In this document: in pieces, positions 1 through 6,060 of the stretch
How the letters are laid out: each line of letters starts with the position of its first letter
Position numbering within the stretch: position 1 is the stretch's first letter
Origin: an uncultured Chromatiaceae bacterium
Lineage (GTDB): Bacteria > Pseudomonadota > Gammaproteobacteria > Enterobacterales > Alteromonadaceae
Direction: 5' to 3'
NCBI GenBank assembly: GCA_946482325.1
Contig: CAMLRA010000187.1
Span: 1-7,196 of the forward strand
DNA length: 7,196 nt
Notes under the pieces: generated by a model
The model's database searches: none
Seen by the model: the letters and a program-made list of their open reading frames with translations, nothing else
What the model was told of the DNA's origin: nothing
Translations under genes and position numbers: made by a program

Positions 1-198
1 CATTTTTTCCGCTACCAGGCCCCGCAAGGCTGGTTTGAAATCGCACTGCCAGTCACTCACTGTGAAATCGTCCCCTGTGACACGACTGTCGAATGCCTGG
101 CGGAATATATCGCCAACACATTACAGGCGCTGGAACCTGCGGCCTACAAAGTAGTGGCCTATGAAGGCGTCGGCAAAGGTGCTATTGCCTTTGCCTGA
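1..198 (+). CDS. C-terminal fragment, probable 6-pyruvoyl/6-carboxytetrahydropterin synthase-like protein (5' end outside window)
   Basis: An open frame runs from the first base to a TGA at 196-198 and gives 65 residues with no start, so this is the 3' part of a longer gene. The fragment contains an acidic, helix-like stretch (TTVECLAEYIANTLQAL) followed by a strand-like segment ending YKVVAYEGVGKGAIAFA. In the tetrahydropterin synthase (PTPS/QueD) fold the C-terminus has the same order: a helix beginning near 'PT.E.LA.YI', then a strand with a conserved Glu that binds the pterin ring. The Glu of YEGVGKG would be that residue. If correct, the enzyme acts on dihydroneopterin triphosphate-type substrates in queuosine or pterin metabolism. 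The catalytic zinc-binding histidines lie upstream of the window and cannot be checked. The assignment rests on this short similarity only; an unrelated protein is possible. A hairpin terminator follows 24 bases after the stop. Confidence 0.5.
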   Translation, partial: HFFRYQAPQGWFEIALPVTHCEIVPCDTTVECLAEYIANTLQALEPAAYKVVAYEGVGKGAIAFA

Positions 199-222
199 AA
201 GCCCCAACCAGCAGCGTAGAAT

Positions 223-250
223 GAGCCCGCGATCATCGCGGGCTCGTTGT
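223..250 (+). terminator. Rho-independent terminator after the first gene
   Basis: A perfect 10-bp GC-rich stem (GAGCCCGCGA with TCGCGGGCTC, 223-245) closes a 3-base loop and is followed by GTTGTTT on the plus strand. It sits 24 bases after the upstream gene's stop and 33 bases before the end of the convergent peptidase gene. The T-tract is interrupted, and the minus-strand side has no long T run, so it probably works mainly in the plus direction and less well for the peptidase transcript. Confidence 0.8.
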
Positions 251-278
251 TTCTCGCTGGGGCGGTTGTCAACGCTTG

Positions 279-2096
279 TCAGCACTGGTTCTCGTCACTC
301 ACAGGCCCAAGTGCATCAGACCAAGGAGTACCAGGCCAACTGGTGCGCTGCGCAACAACTCTAAACACAGCAACGGTTGCAGGCGTAGCTTCAAGTTGCA
401 GTTGAAGCTGCACTAAACGTTGCTGGCGAAACAGATGGCAACGAAGCACATCGCCTGGAGCGGCACGCATCAACACTTGCCTGAAGGTAGCTTCTGTTGC
501 TTTTAACTCATTAACAGCCATCAACAGATCACCACTACTAAAACCAGCGCTGTGCGCCGCAGTGCCATTTCGGACAACGGTCAGCAACAGGCCATCCGGT
601 TTCACTTCATAGTGAAATCCCGGCTCCAGCGACGTCAGCGCCAACTCTTTATCACCACTTTGGTCCTGATGATGCTCAGGCTGCCGCCAGCTCAATTCAA
701 GACCAAGCGCCGAGGCGGCTTCAACCAGCGGTAGTTCAGCTGCATCCTGCACCCAATGCTGCACTTTTTTTACCAGCGCTTCGGACTGCGAATATCGCTG
801 TAACAGGCGGAAAAAAGTATGTTCGTCACTGCCGGACTCGCTGTAACCAAACTGCTGCCAACAAAGCTGCATCAAGCCGTCTAAACAGAGGTTCAGTTGC
901 TGCAGCTCTGCGTCCAGACAAAATGCCAGTAAAGCACCTTTCGCGTAATAGCTGACCACCGCATTGACAGCGTTTTCATCCTGCCGATAAAACCGGGTCC
1001 AGGCGTTAAAGCTGCTGTCGGCCAGACTCTGGCGCTGATTTGCCGGTGCGCGTTGTAACCGGCTGATCGTTTTGGCAAGGCCGGTCAAATACTGTTCCAG
1101 CGTCAGCATGCCGGTACGCAGCAAACTCAAATCGTCGTAATAAGAGGTAAAGCCCTCATATAACCAAAGCTGGGTACTGTATTGCTCGGCATCCAGCTGA
1201 TAATCAAGATAAGGCATGGGCCGGGCACGTTTGACCCACCAGGTATGGAAATATTCGTGACTGCACAATGCCAGGAAATTCTGATAGTCCTCGGTATATG
1301 CAGCGGGTAAACGTGGATTGGGTAAATCAAAGCGATTACACAACAACAATGTCGAATTACGGTGTTCCAGTCCACCGTAGCCCTGGTCAACCACCCAGGT
1401 CAAAAACCAATACTCGTTTAAATCTGCAGGTAGGGCGCCGAACACCTGCTTTTGTGCCTGGCATAGCGGCAACAAATCAGCCGCAATGCGTTGTACGTCC
1501 GTGGCTAGCGCACCACATAACACCAGATGATGCGGCACGTTATCAACCACAAAACTGGCGACATCCAGCTTACCTGCCAGCAGCGGACTATCGATTAACT
1601 GCGCATAATTCGCCGCACGGTAAAAACCAAATTGCAGAGGCGTAGTGTCGCGGTCCCGTGCTAAACCTGTCGCCAGTTGCCAGTGTTGGGGCGCCTGACC
1701 ACGCCGGATCTCAACCAAGTGCGGCAGATGCTGCTGCCCGACAACCTGCAGACAACTGGCCGCCGGATTCGTCACAGCAATATCAGCACTCAGATAATTG
1801 GCACGCACTGACAAATCAAAGGCATAAAGCCGGTATTGCACTGTAACTGGCAGGCCACGATGCTCAAATAACCAGCTTTGTTTATCGTTTTGCTGCAGTA
1901 CCAGCGGGCCTGTCTGGTCATGCGCTCGAATATCCAGTAAATGGCGCGCAAAGTCGCGGATCATATAAGAACCCGGGATCCAGGCAGGCAAAGTCAAACG
2001 CACGACAGCGTCGTCCAGCGGCATCAGCTCGAGTTGGACATCCAGATAATGACCGGCTAAATCTGCCAGTTCCAGCTGGTAACGAACTTCATTCAT
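279..2096 (-). CDS. M61-family metallopeptidase with C-terminal PDZ domain (glycyl aminopeptidase type)
   Basis: This 605-residue protein is a zinc aminopeptidase of the M61 (gluzincin) family, whose characterised members remove N-terminal residues, notably glycine, from peptides. An all-beta N-terminal domain occupies about residues 1-170. The catalytic domain shows GGLEHRNS at 241-248, the M61 counterpart of the M1 substrate-binding loop. The zinc motif HEYFH is at 280-284 (ligands His280 and His284, catalytic Glu281), and the likely third ligand is Glu314 in LWLYEGF. SYYAKG at 382-387 is also typical of the family. A PDZ domain follows at about 497-570 (DGLLLTVVRNGTAAHSAGF, then SGDLL). 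No signal peptide is seen, so it is probably cytoplasmic. The ATG at 2096 was chosen because GGAAG (2105-2109) lies 8 bases upstream and the product starts directly with the domain (MNEVRYQLEL). An in-frame ATG at 2171 would add 25 residues unlike the family, overlap hinT and pass through the promoter. All catalytic residues are present. Confidence 0.93.
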   Translation of the reverse strand: MNEVRYQLELADLAGHYLDVQLELMPLDDAVVRLTLPAWIPGSYMIRDFARHLLDIRAHDQTGPLVLQQNDKQSWLFEHRGLPVTVQYRLYAFDLSVRANYLSADIAVTNPAASCLQVVGQQHLPHLVEIRRGQAPQHWQLATGLARDRDTTPLQFGFYRAANYAQLIDSPLLAGKLDVASFVVDNVPHHLVLCGALATDVQRIAADLLPLCQAQKQVFGALPADLNEYWFLTWVVDQGYGGLEHRNSTLLLCNRFDLPNPRLPAAYTEDYQNFLALCSHEYFHTWWVKRARPMPYLDYQLDAEQYSTQLWLYEGFTSYYDDLSLLRTGMLTLEQYLTGLAKTISRLQRAPANQRQSLADSSFNAWTRFYRQDENAVNAVVSYYAKGALLAFCLDAELQQLNLCLDGLMQLCWQQFGYSESGSDEHTFFRLLQRYSQSEALVKKVQHWVQDAAELPLVEAASALGLELSWRQPEHHQDQSGDKELALTSLEPGFHYEVKPDGLLLTVVRNGTAAHSAGFSSGDLLMAVNELKATEATFRQVLMRAAPGDVLRCHLFRQQRLVQLQLQLEATPATVAVFRVVAQRTSWPGTPWSDALGPVSDENQC

Positions 2097-2105
2097 CACA
2101 TATAC

Positions 2106-2135
2106 TTCCGACTTGCTGTTTCGCTGGATTATAAC
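2106..2135 (+). promoter_or_regulatory. hinT: Candidate promoter for hinT
   Basis: TATAAC at 2130-2135 matches five of six -10 consensus bases and would start transcription near 2142, giving a leader of about 20 bases before the ATG at 2163. The best-placed -35 is TTCCGA (2106-2111, 18-bp spacer), which matches only three bases. A better-looking CATAAT at 2146-2151 is too close to the ribosome site to serve as -10. Confidence 0.35.
2128..2133 (-). promoter_or_regulatory. Candidate -10 element for the M61 peptidase gene
   Basis: Read on the minus strand these bases are a perfect TATAAT, 31 bases upstream of the peptidase ATG, which leaves room for a leader of about 25 bases containing the GGAAG ribosome site (2105-2109). 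At 17-bp spacing the -35 position reads TCCTTA, a poor match, and there is no TG extension, so the promoter may be weak or need an activator. It overlaps the plus-strand -10 candidate of hinT by four bases. Confidence 0.55.
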
Positions 2136-2144
2136 GCCGGCGTT
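2133..2144. repeat. 12-bp perfect palindrome in the peptidase/hinT intergenic region
   Basis: AACGCCGGCGTT is its own reverse complement. It is extended imperfectly by TTAT on the left (2129-2132) and ATAA on the right (2147-2150), with two extra bases on the right. It overlaps both -10 candidates at its left edge and covers the spacer of the peptidase promoter and the predicted start site of hinT, where an operator would be expected. No known regulator motif was recognised in it. Confidence 0.5.
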
Positions 2145-2151
2145 GCATAAT

Positions 2152-2157
2152 AAGGAG
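2152..2157 (+). promoter_or_regulatory. hinT: Ribosome binding site of hinT
   Basis: AAGGAG, a near-perfect Shine-Dalgarno sequence, lies five bases before the ATG at 2163 and fixes that start. Confidence 0.85.
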
Positions 2158-2162
2158 TTGAA

Positions 2163-2513
2163 ATGGCACAAGAAACGATTTTCAGTAAAATTATCCGCCG
2201 TGAGATCCCAGCTGACATTTTATATCAGGACGAACTGGTCACGGCATTTCGCGATATCAATCCACGCGCCCCAACGCATATTCTGATTGTCCCGAATGTG
2301 TTAATCCCGACGGCGAATGATGTTGAAGCGGTACACGAAGCAGCACTGGGCCGGCTTTTCACCGTTGCGCGCAAACTCGCTGCAGCAGCCGGTATTGCAG
2401 AAAATGGCTACCGCTTGATTGTGAACTGCAATCAACATGGTGGGCAGGAAGTATTCCACCTGCATATGCATCTGGTCGGCGGCAAAGCATTAGGTGCGAT
2501 GCTGGCTCGCTGA
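2163..2513 (+). CDS. hinT: HIT-family purine nucleoside phosphoramidase HinT
   Basis: HinT hydrolyses adenosine and guanosine 5'-phosphoramidates, including aminoacyl-adenylates released by lysyl-tRNA synthetase, to the nucleoside monophosphate. It is a small cytoplasmic homodimer. The 116-residue product is almost the length of E. coli HinT (119 residues) and matches it throughout, for example [13 protein letters not shown] at residues 4-16 and QAPTHILI-like [10 protein letters not shown] at 36-45. The signature His-x-His-x-His-x-x is HLHMHLV, with His99, His101 and His103. His101 is expected to be the nucleophile, and His39 in PTHILIVP is the fourth conserved histidine. QHGGQEVFH just before the triad is also typical. 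The start is set by a strong ribosome site five bases upstream. The gene is divergent from the M61 peptidase, and its TGA at 2511-2513 touches an ATG of the downstream thioesterase frame. Nothing is missing or truncated. Confidence 0.95.
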   Translation: MAQETIFSKIIRREIPADILYQDELVTAFRDINPRAPTHILIVPNVLIPTANDVEAVHEAALGRLFTVARKLAAAAGIAENGYRLIVNCNQHGGQEVFHLHMHLVGGKALGAMLAR

Positions 2514-2519
2514 TGAGTT

Positions 2520-2548
2520 TTGCGGATATGCCGCGTAATGACTACAAT
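2520..2548 (+). promoter_or_regulatory. Candidate promoter of the thioesterase gene
   Basis: TTGCGG (2520-2525) and TACAAT (2543-2548) are separated by exactly 17 bp and match the -35 and -10 consensus at three and five positions. A GC-rich discriminator (GCGCGG) follows. Transcription would start near 2555, leaving about 24 bases with AAGAGGG before the ATG at 2579. This supports an independent transcript for the thioesterase and the downstream start. Confidence 0.45.
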
Positions 2549-2578
2549 GCGCGGCTTTTCCAAGAGGGCATTCCCGAT

Positions 2579-2977
2579 ATGATGAACGAAGCGCAAGTTG
2601 CAGTGCGGATTGAACAAGCCGTCACCCGTGTTACTAAAACCGTATTCCCTGGCCGTACTAACCACCATAATACGCTGTTCGGCGGTGAAGCGCTGGCCTG
2701 GATGGATGAGGCCGCTTTTATTGCCGCCACCCGCTTTTGCCGCAAGCCATTGGTCACAGTCAGCTCTGATCGGGTCGACTTTAAAGAATCCATTCCGGCC
2801 GGTACTATCATTGAACTGGTTGCCCGCATCGAACATGTTGGCCGCACCAGTATCCGCGTCAATGTCGATATTTTTGTTGAAAATATGTACAGCGACGACC
2901 AGCATCGGGCTATTTCCGGCTCTTTTACCTTCGTGGCGCTTGGACCTGATCGCAAGCCAACACCAGTGCTGGGTTAA
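2579..2977 (+). CDS. Acyl-CoA thioesterase, hotdog fold (YciA/BFIT-type)
   Basis: The 132-residue protein belongs to the 4HBT hotdog superfamily of acyl-CoA thioesterases, which cleave acyl-CoA to free acid and CoA in the cytoplasm, usually as hexamers. The family's central motif is clear: TNHHNTLFGGEALAWMDEAAF at residues 27-47, with GG at 35-36 starting the hot-dog helix and Asp43 matching the catalytic Asp of YciA. VTVSSDRVDFKESIPAG forms the second conserved strand block, and FTFVALGPDRKPTPV closes the domain as in YciA. The start is uncertain. ATG at 2513 overlaps the hinT stop (TGATG) and would add 22 residues without a ribosome site. ATG at 2579 or 2582 puts the product directly at the conserved domain, with AAGAGGG (2562-2568) 10-13 bases upstream and a promoter-like sequence before that, so 2579 is preferred. 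Chain-length specificity cannot be read from the sequence. Confidence 0.88.
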   Translation: MMNEAQVAVRIEQAVTRVTKTVFPGRTNHHNTLFGGEALAWMDEAAFIAATRFCRKPLVTVSSDRVDFKESIPAGTIIELVARIEHVGRTSIRVNVDIFVENMYSDDQHRAISGSFTFVALGPDRKPTPVLG

Positions 2978-3026
2978 GCCAAACTGATTCTTCGCTGCGA
3001 CTAACAGAGACTAGCGCGGGTTTAAT

Positions 3027-3062
3027 GCCGATTCAGCCGAAGACAGCTTTGGTATAATCGGC
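3027..3062. repeat. Inverted repeat around the kinase promoter
   Basis: GCCGATT (3027-3033) and AATCGGC (3056-3062) are perfect 7-bp inverted arms 22 bases apart. The right arm overlaps the end of the -10 element and the left arm lies at the -35 position. It could be a regulator site, but arms this short can arise by chance. Confidence 0.3.
3050..3058 (+). promoter_or_regulatory. Extended -10 promoter of the kinase/regulator operon
   Basis: TGGTATAAT is a perfect TATAAT preceded by the TGn extension, which explains why no good -35 is seen at the normal distance (GATTCA or TTCAGC around 3030-3037). The predicted start is near 3065, about 24 bases before the TTG start codon. The 111 bases between the thioesterase stop and the kinase hold this promoter and no convincing terminator. 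Confidence 0.7.
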
Positions 3063-3088
3063 GTCCTTATTTAGATGGAAATCTGCGC

Positions 3089-4168
3089 TTGCTGCGAATT
3101 TTTGAAGACCGACACCGCCAGTTTTGGATTTTGCACAGCCTCGGATGGTTGGGTTTTGCGTTGGTCGCGTTTCTCGGCTCGCTCTTTCAGGAGATGCGCG
3201 ACGCCTATCTGTTAGTTGTCGCGCTCGACGCTTATGCAGGCTGGCTGCTGACCATTCCACTGCGTTATTTTTATCAGCGCATCCGCAGCTGGCATCCGGT
3301 TGCACTCATCGCCACAGTGCTGTTGGCGTCTCTGGTGACCGCTGCTTGTTGGTCCGTCATCAAAAACTTCAACTACTGGGAAATCTACCGGCATGGTTTT
3401 CGGCCAAAAGACTGGTTGCAGTACTTGGAGCAAACACCGGTCGCTTTTTATGTGATGCTAAGCTGGAGCGGCTTGTACTTTGGCGTGCGCTATTACCAAA
3501 GTCTGCAGCAGGAAAAACAAAAACTGCTGACCGCATCTAATAAAGCGCACGAAGCGCAACTTAAGATGCTGCGCTATCAGCTCAATCCACATTTTTTATT
3601 TAACACGTTAAACGCCATTTCAACGCTGGTGATGCTGGGTGAAGCCGACACCGCCAATAAAATGCTCAGCCGGCTCAGTGACTTTTTACGTTACTCCCTC
3701 TACAAAGATCCAATTAAAAAAGTTGCGCTATCGCAGGAAATTCATGCCGCTGCTTTATATCTGGAGATTGAAAAAGTCCGGTTTTCTGAACGTCTGACTA
3801 TTGAATACGACATCGGCGAAAACACTGAAGTGGCGCTGGTGCCCAGCCTGATTTTGCAACCCCTGGTTGAAAATGCCATTAAATATGCAGTGGCGCGACA
3901 AGCAACCGGTGGTCTGATCGCGATTAAGGCGCGTAAATTTGGTCATGATTTGCTGATTGAAGTGGCTGACAATGGCCCGGGCATGCCGATAGATGCCGGC
4001 CTGCCAAAAGAAAACAGCGGCTTAGGGCTGGTAAATACCCGCGAGCGACTGGCGGCATTGTATGACAAGAATTTTTCGCTGGTGCTGACTCACAATCAGC
4101 CGCAAGGTGTCAAAGTGAATATCCGGATCCCGTTTGAGGTGGAAGAGACGAATGAAGAACATTCTTAA
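3089..4168 (+). CDS. LytS/AlgZ-type membrane sensor histidine kinase
   Basis: This 359-residue inner-membrane kinase is expected to autophosphorylate on His168 and pass the phosphate to the LytTR regulator encoded next to it. About four membrane segments (residues 15-34, 39-59, 70-91 and 115-135) form the whole sensor; no large periplasmic domain, PAS or GAF is seen. A short charged, coiled-coil-like stretch (138-160) leads to the His_kinase motif LRYQLNPHFLFN (161-172), the form used by LytS, YehU/BtsS, YpdA and AlgZ. The ATPase part has an N box (LQPLVENAIKYA, Asn262), a G1 box (DNGPGMP, 294-300) and a G2 box (GLGLVNTRERL, 311-321). The start is TTG at 3089, with GGA at 3077-3079 nine bases before it; no in-frame ATG lies upstream near it. 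An out-of-frame ATG at 3075 lies in the leader. The stop overlaps the regulator gene by 17 bases. The signal it detects is unknown. Confidence 0.92.
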   Translation: MLRIFEDRHRQFWILHSLGWLGFALVAFLGSLFQEMRDAYLLVVALDAYAGWLLTIPLRYFYQRIRSWHPVALIATVLLASLVTAACWSVIKNFNYWEIYRHGFRPKDWLQYLEQTPVAFYVMLSWSGLYFGVRYYQSLQQEKQKLLTASNKAHEAQLKMLRYQLNPHFLFNTLNAISTLVMLGEADTANKMLSRLSDFLRYSLYKDPIKKVALSQEIHAAALYLEIEKVRFSERLTIEYDIGENTEVALVPSLILQPLVENAIKYAVARQATGGLIAIKARKFGHDLLIEVADNGPGMPIDAGLPKENSGLGLVNTRERLAALYDKNFSLVLTHNQPQGVKVNIRIPFEVEETNEEHS

Positions 4169-4979
4169 AGTTGTCGTTGTCGATGACGAGCCGCTGGCAC
4201 GAAAGGGCATGCTGATGCGGCTTGCCGCATTCAAAGAACTGGAAGTAGTGGCGCAGTGCAGTAACGGCGAGGAAGCCATTGCAGCAGTGCTGGAGCACCA
4301 GCCTGATGTGTTATTTCTCGATGTCGAGATGCCGGTGTTAGATGGATTTGCCGTGCTCAAACAATTGCAGCAACAACTGACACAACTGCCTTACGTGATT
4401 TTTGTCACTGCATTTGATCATTATGCGCTCAGCGCATTTGACGTCAGCGCTGTTGATTATGTGTTAAAGCCGGTAGAAACGGACAGGCTGCAGGCCGCAG
4501 TGGAAAAACTGTTGCGGGTGTATGAAGCGCGCGACGACCATAAGCATAAAGGCCAACTGGCTGAAGTGGTGGCTAAACTCACCGGTGAAGACACCGCACA
4601 GATATTAGGCCGGCTCGATAACGAACAACCAGTGATGAATGACAAGTTCCCGGATGCCATCAGCATCAAAGATTCCGGCGAAATCACCCGCGTACTGGTG
4701 GCCAATATCGATTGGGTGGACGCAGCCGGCGACTATATGTGTATTCATACCAATGACGGTCAAACCCATATTCTGCGCCGCACCATGAAAGAGCTGGAGC
4801 AGGAACTGGACCCACGTTTGTTCGTGCGGGTGCATCGCTCGGCCATCGTCAATGTCGGCACTATCGCCAAATTACAGATGTTGGCCAATGGTGAACATCA
4901 GTTAATGCTGACCAATGGTCAGTCAGTGAAAGTCAGCCGTAGCTACAAAGACCGGGTCAAAACTGTATTTGGCAGTTAG
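4152..4979 (+). CDS. LytTR-family response regulator
   Basis: The 275-residue protein has a receiver domain (about 4-120) and a LytTR DNA-binding domain (about 168-272), like BtsR/YehT, YpdB and AlgR. Receiver residues are complete: acidic pair Asp11 and Asp12 (VVVVDDEP), phosphoacceptor Asp57 in FLDVEMP, Thr86 in FVTAFD and Lys106 in YVLKPVE. The linker is hydrophilic. LytTR hallmarks include IDWVDAAGDYMCIHTNDG, a beta-hairpin ending in HILRRTMKELE, and FVRVHRSAIVNV (His228). ATG at 4152 is chosen because GGAAGAG (4141-4147) precedes it closely and the product starts at the domain; a TTG at 4134 would add six charged residues. The 17-base overlap with the kinase suggests translational coupling and a matched pair. 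It probably binds short direct repeats at target promoters and may act as activator; the targets cannot be told from this window. Confidence 0.94.
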   Translation: MKNILKVVVVDDEPLARKGMLMRLAAFKELEVVAQCSNGEEAIAAVLEHQPDVLFLDVEMPVLDGFAVLKQLQQQLTQLPYVIFVTAFDHYALSAFDVSAVDYVLKPVETDRLQAAVEKLLRVYEARDDHKHKGQLAEVVAKLTGEDTAQILGRLDNEQPVMNDKFPDAISIKDSGEITRVLVANIDWVDAAGDYMCIHTNDGQTHILRRTMKELEQELDPRLFVRVHRSAIVNVGTIAKLQMLANGEHQLMLTNGQSVKVSRSYKDRVKTVFGS

Positions 4980-4997
4980 GCCGGGGCAACACACAAA

Positions 4998-5029
4998 AAA
5001 ACGGCGTCTATCTGACGCCGTTTTGTTTT
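4998..5029. terminator. Bidirectional rho-independent terminator between the regulator gene and pfkA
   Basis: An 11-bp perfect stem (AAAACGGCGTC with GACGCCGTTTT) closes a five-base loop (5009-5013). The plus strand continues TTTTGTTTT, and the run of A at 4995-5001 gives a T-tract on the minus strand. It therefore serves both convergent genes: it lies 18 bases after the regulator stop and 21 bases after the pfkA stop in the opposite direction. Confidence 0.93.
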
Positions 5030-5050
5030 CAATCGAGTTCCGGAATCTGT

Positions 5051-6037
5051 TTAGTGCTGCTGCAAAATCCTGTCTTGCCAGTCCAATAAAAACGGATCCG
5101 CTTTTTTGTGCTGAGCGCCTGTAAGCCGCAGTGGGAATAACACGGCTTGACCCGCCTGTTCGCCCGACATCATCATATGGGCGTGACCTGCCACCAGTTG
5201 TTCCACGGCGTAAGCACCGAGTTTTGTTGCCAGAATCCTGTCTGTTCCGACCGGGCTGCCACCGCGTTGCAGATGGCCAAGCACCACGGCGCGGCATTCG
5301 GTACCACTTTGAACAGACAGTTCCTGGGCCAAAGCAGCGGCGCCGGCCGGGTACATGGTTTCAGCCAGCACAATGATATAGCTGCATGCGCCATGCTGTT
5401 GCTGATAACAGCGGATGTCCGCAGCGATATCAGCCACATCAACAGTATCACCATATTCCGGGCAAATAATCTGTTCTGCACTGCCGGCAATACCCGCAGA
5501 TAATGCCAGATAACCGGTATGACGCCCCATGACTTCGACTAAAAAGGTGCGTTCAAACGCATCAGCGGTATCGCGGATTTTATCGATGGCTTCCAACGCC
5601 GTTTCCAGTGCCGTGGCAAATCCTATGGTTAAATCTGTGCCATCTAAATCGTTGTCAATGGTGCCGGGTAGACCAACAATCTGACCGCGGTAATGTTGGG
5701 ATAATGCGACACAACCACGGAAAGAACCGTCGCCGCCAATTACTAACAACGCCTCTATGCCAAGTTCATGCAAGATATCGGCGGCTTGCTGCGGCCCGCC
5801 GGGCTCCGGTAACCGCTTGCAACGGGCGCTTTTCAAAATAGTACCGCCGAGATGGGCTATCTGACGGACATCGGCAGCGGTTAACAGCTGAAAATCCCGC
5901 TGAAAAATGCCGTTGAAGCCATGACGAAAACCAACGACTTCGATGCCGTACTGGCTGGCAGTCAGCACCACAGCCCGTAGTGCTGCATTCATACCCGGCG
6001 CATCACCACCGGAGGTCAGAACAGCAATTTTTTTCAT
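5051..6037 (-). CDS. pfkA: ATP-dependent 6-phosphofructokinase
   Basis: PfkA phosphorylates fructose 6-phosphate to fructose 1,6-bisphosphate, the committed step of glycolysis, as a cytoplasmic homotetramer. The 328-residue product is close to E. coli PfkA (320). Motifs in order are TSGGDAPGMNAALR (8-21), VIGGDGS (99-105), PGTIDNDLDGTD (124-135) with catalytic base Asp128, VEVMGRHTG (167-175) for sugar-phosphate binding, and LGHLQRGGSPVGTDRILA (253-270). Gly at GGDGS and PGTIDND at the active site mark the ATP-using form; PPi-dependent enzymes have Asp and Lys there. ATG at 6037 has AGGT seven bases upstream (6045-6048); a TTG at 6052 would add five residues and lie almost on the predicted transcript start. 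Several residues of the ADP/PEP effector site of the E. coli enzyme are replaced (Leu25, Ala54, and no lysines at the 211/213 position), so regulation may differ. It is convergent with the regulator gene and shares its terminator. Confidence 0.96.
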   Translation of the reverse strand: MKKIAVLTSGGDAPGMNAALRAVVLTASQYGIEVVGFRHGFNGIFQRDFQLLTAADVRQIAHLGGTILKSARCKRLPEPGGPQQAADILHELGIEALLVIGGDGSFRGCVALSQHYRGQIVGLPGTIDNDLDGTDLTIGFATALETALEAIDKIRDTADAFERTFLVEVMGRHTGYLALSAGIAGSAEQIICPEYGDTVDVADIAADIRCYQQQHGACSYIIVLAETMYPAGAAALAQELSVQSGTECRAVVLGHLQRGGSPVGTDRILATKLGAYAVEQLVAGHAHMMMSGEQAGQAVLFPLRLTGAQHKKADPFLLDWQDRILQQH

Positions 6038-6060
6038 TTGATTTACCTGCAATCTGCGTT

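Noticed and set aside
1268..1645. 125-codon plus-strand open frame inside the M61 peptidase gene
   Set aside because: It is antisense to a well-conserved catalytic region, has no ribosome site, and its Pro/Arg/Thr-rich translation has no domain-like pattern.
2146..2151. CATAAT as the -10 of hinT
   Set aside because: A transcript from it would begin within or after the ribosome site, leaving no usable leader.
2097..2171. Upstream ATG of the M61 peptidase at 2171 (25 extra residues)
   Set aside because: It would overlap hinT and translate through the -10 element; the ATG at 2096 has a good ribosome site and begins at the family domain.
2432..2905. 157-codon minus-strand open frame across hinT and the thioesterase gene
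   Set aside because: It is antisense to two recognised genes and its translation has no family likeness; it is a shadow of their codon usage.
4134..4151. TTG at 4134 as the start of the LytTR regulator
   Set aside because: It adds MRWKRR before the receiver domain and lacks a ribosome site; the ATG at 4152 is preceded by GGAAGAG.
5147..5503. 118-codon plus-strand open frame within pfkA
   Set aside because: It is antisense to conserved PfkA motifs, with no promoter or ribosome site and no recognisable domain.
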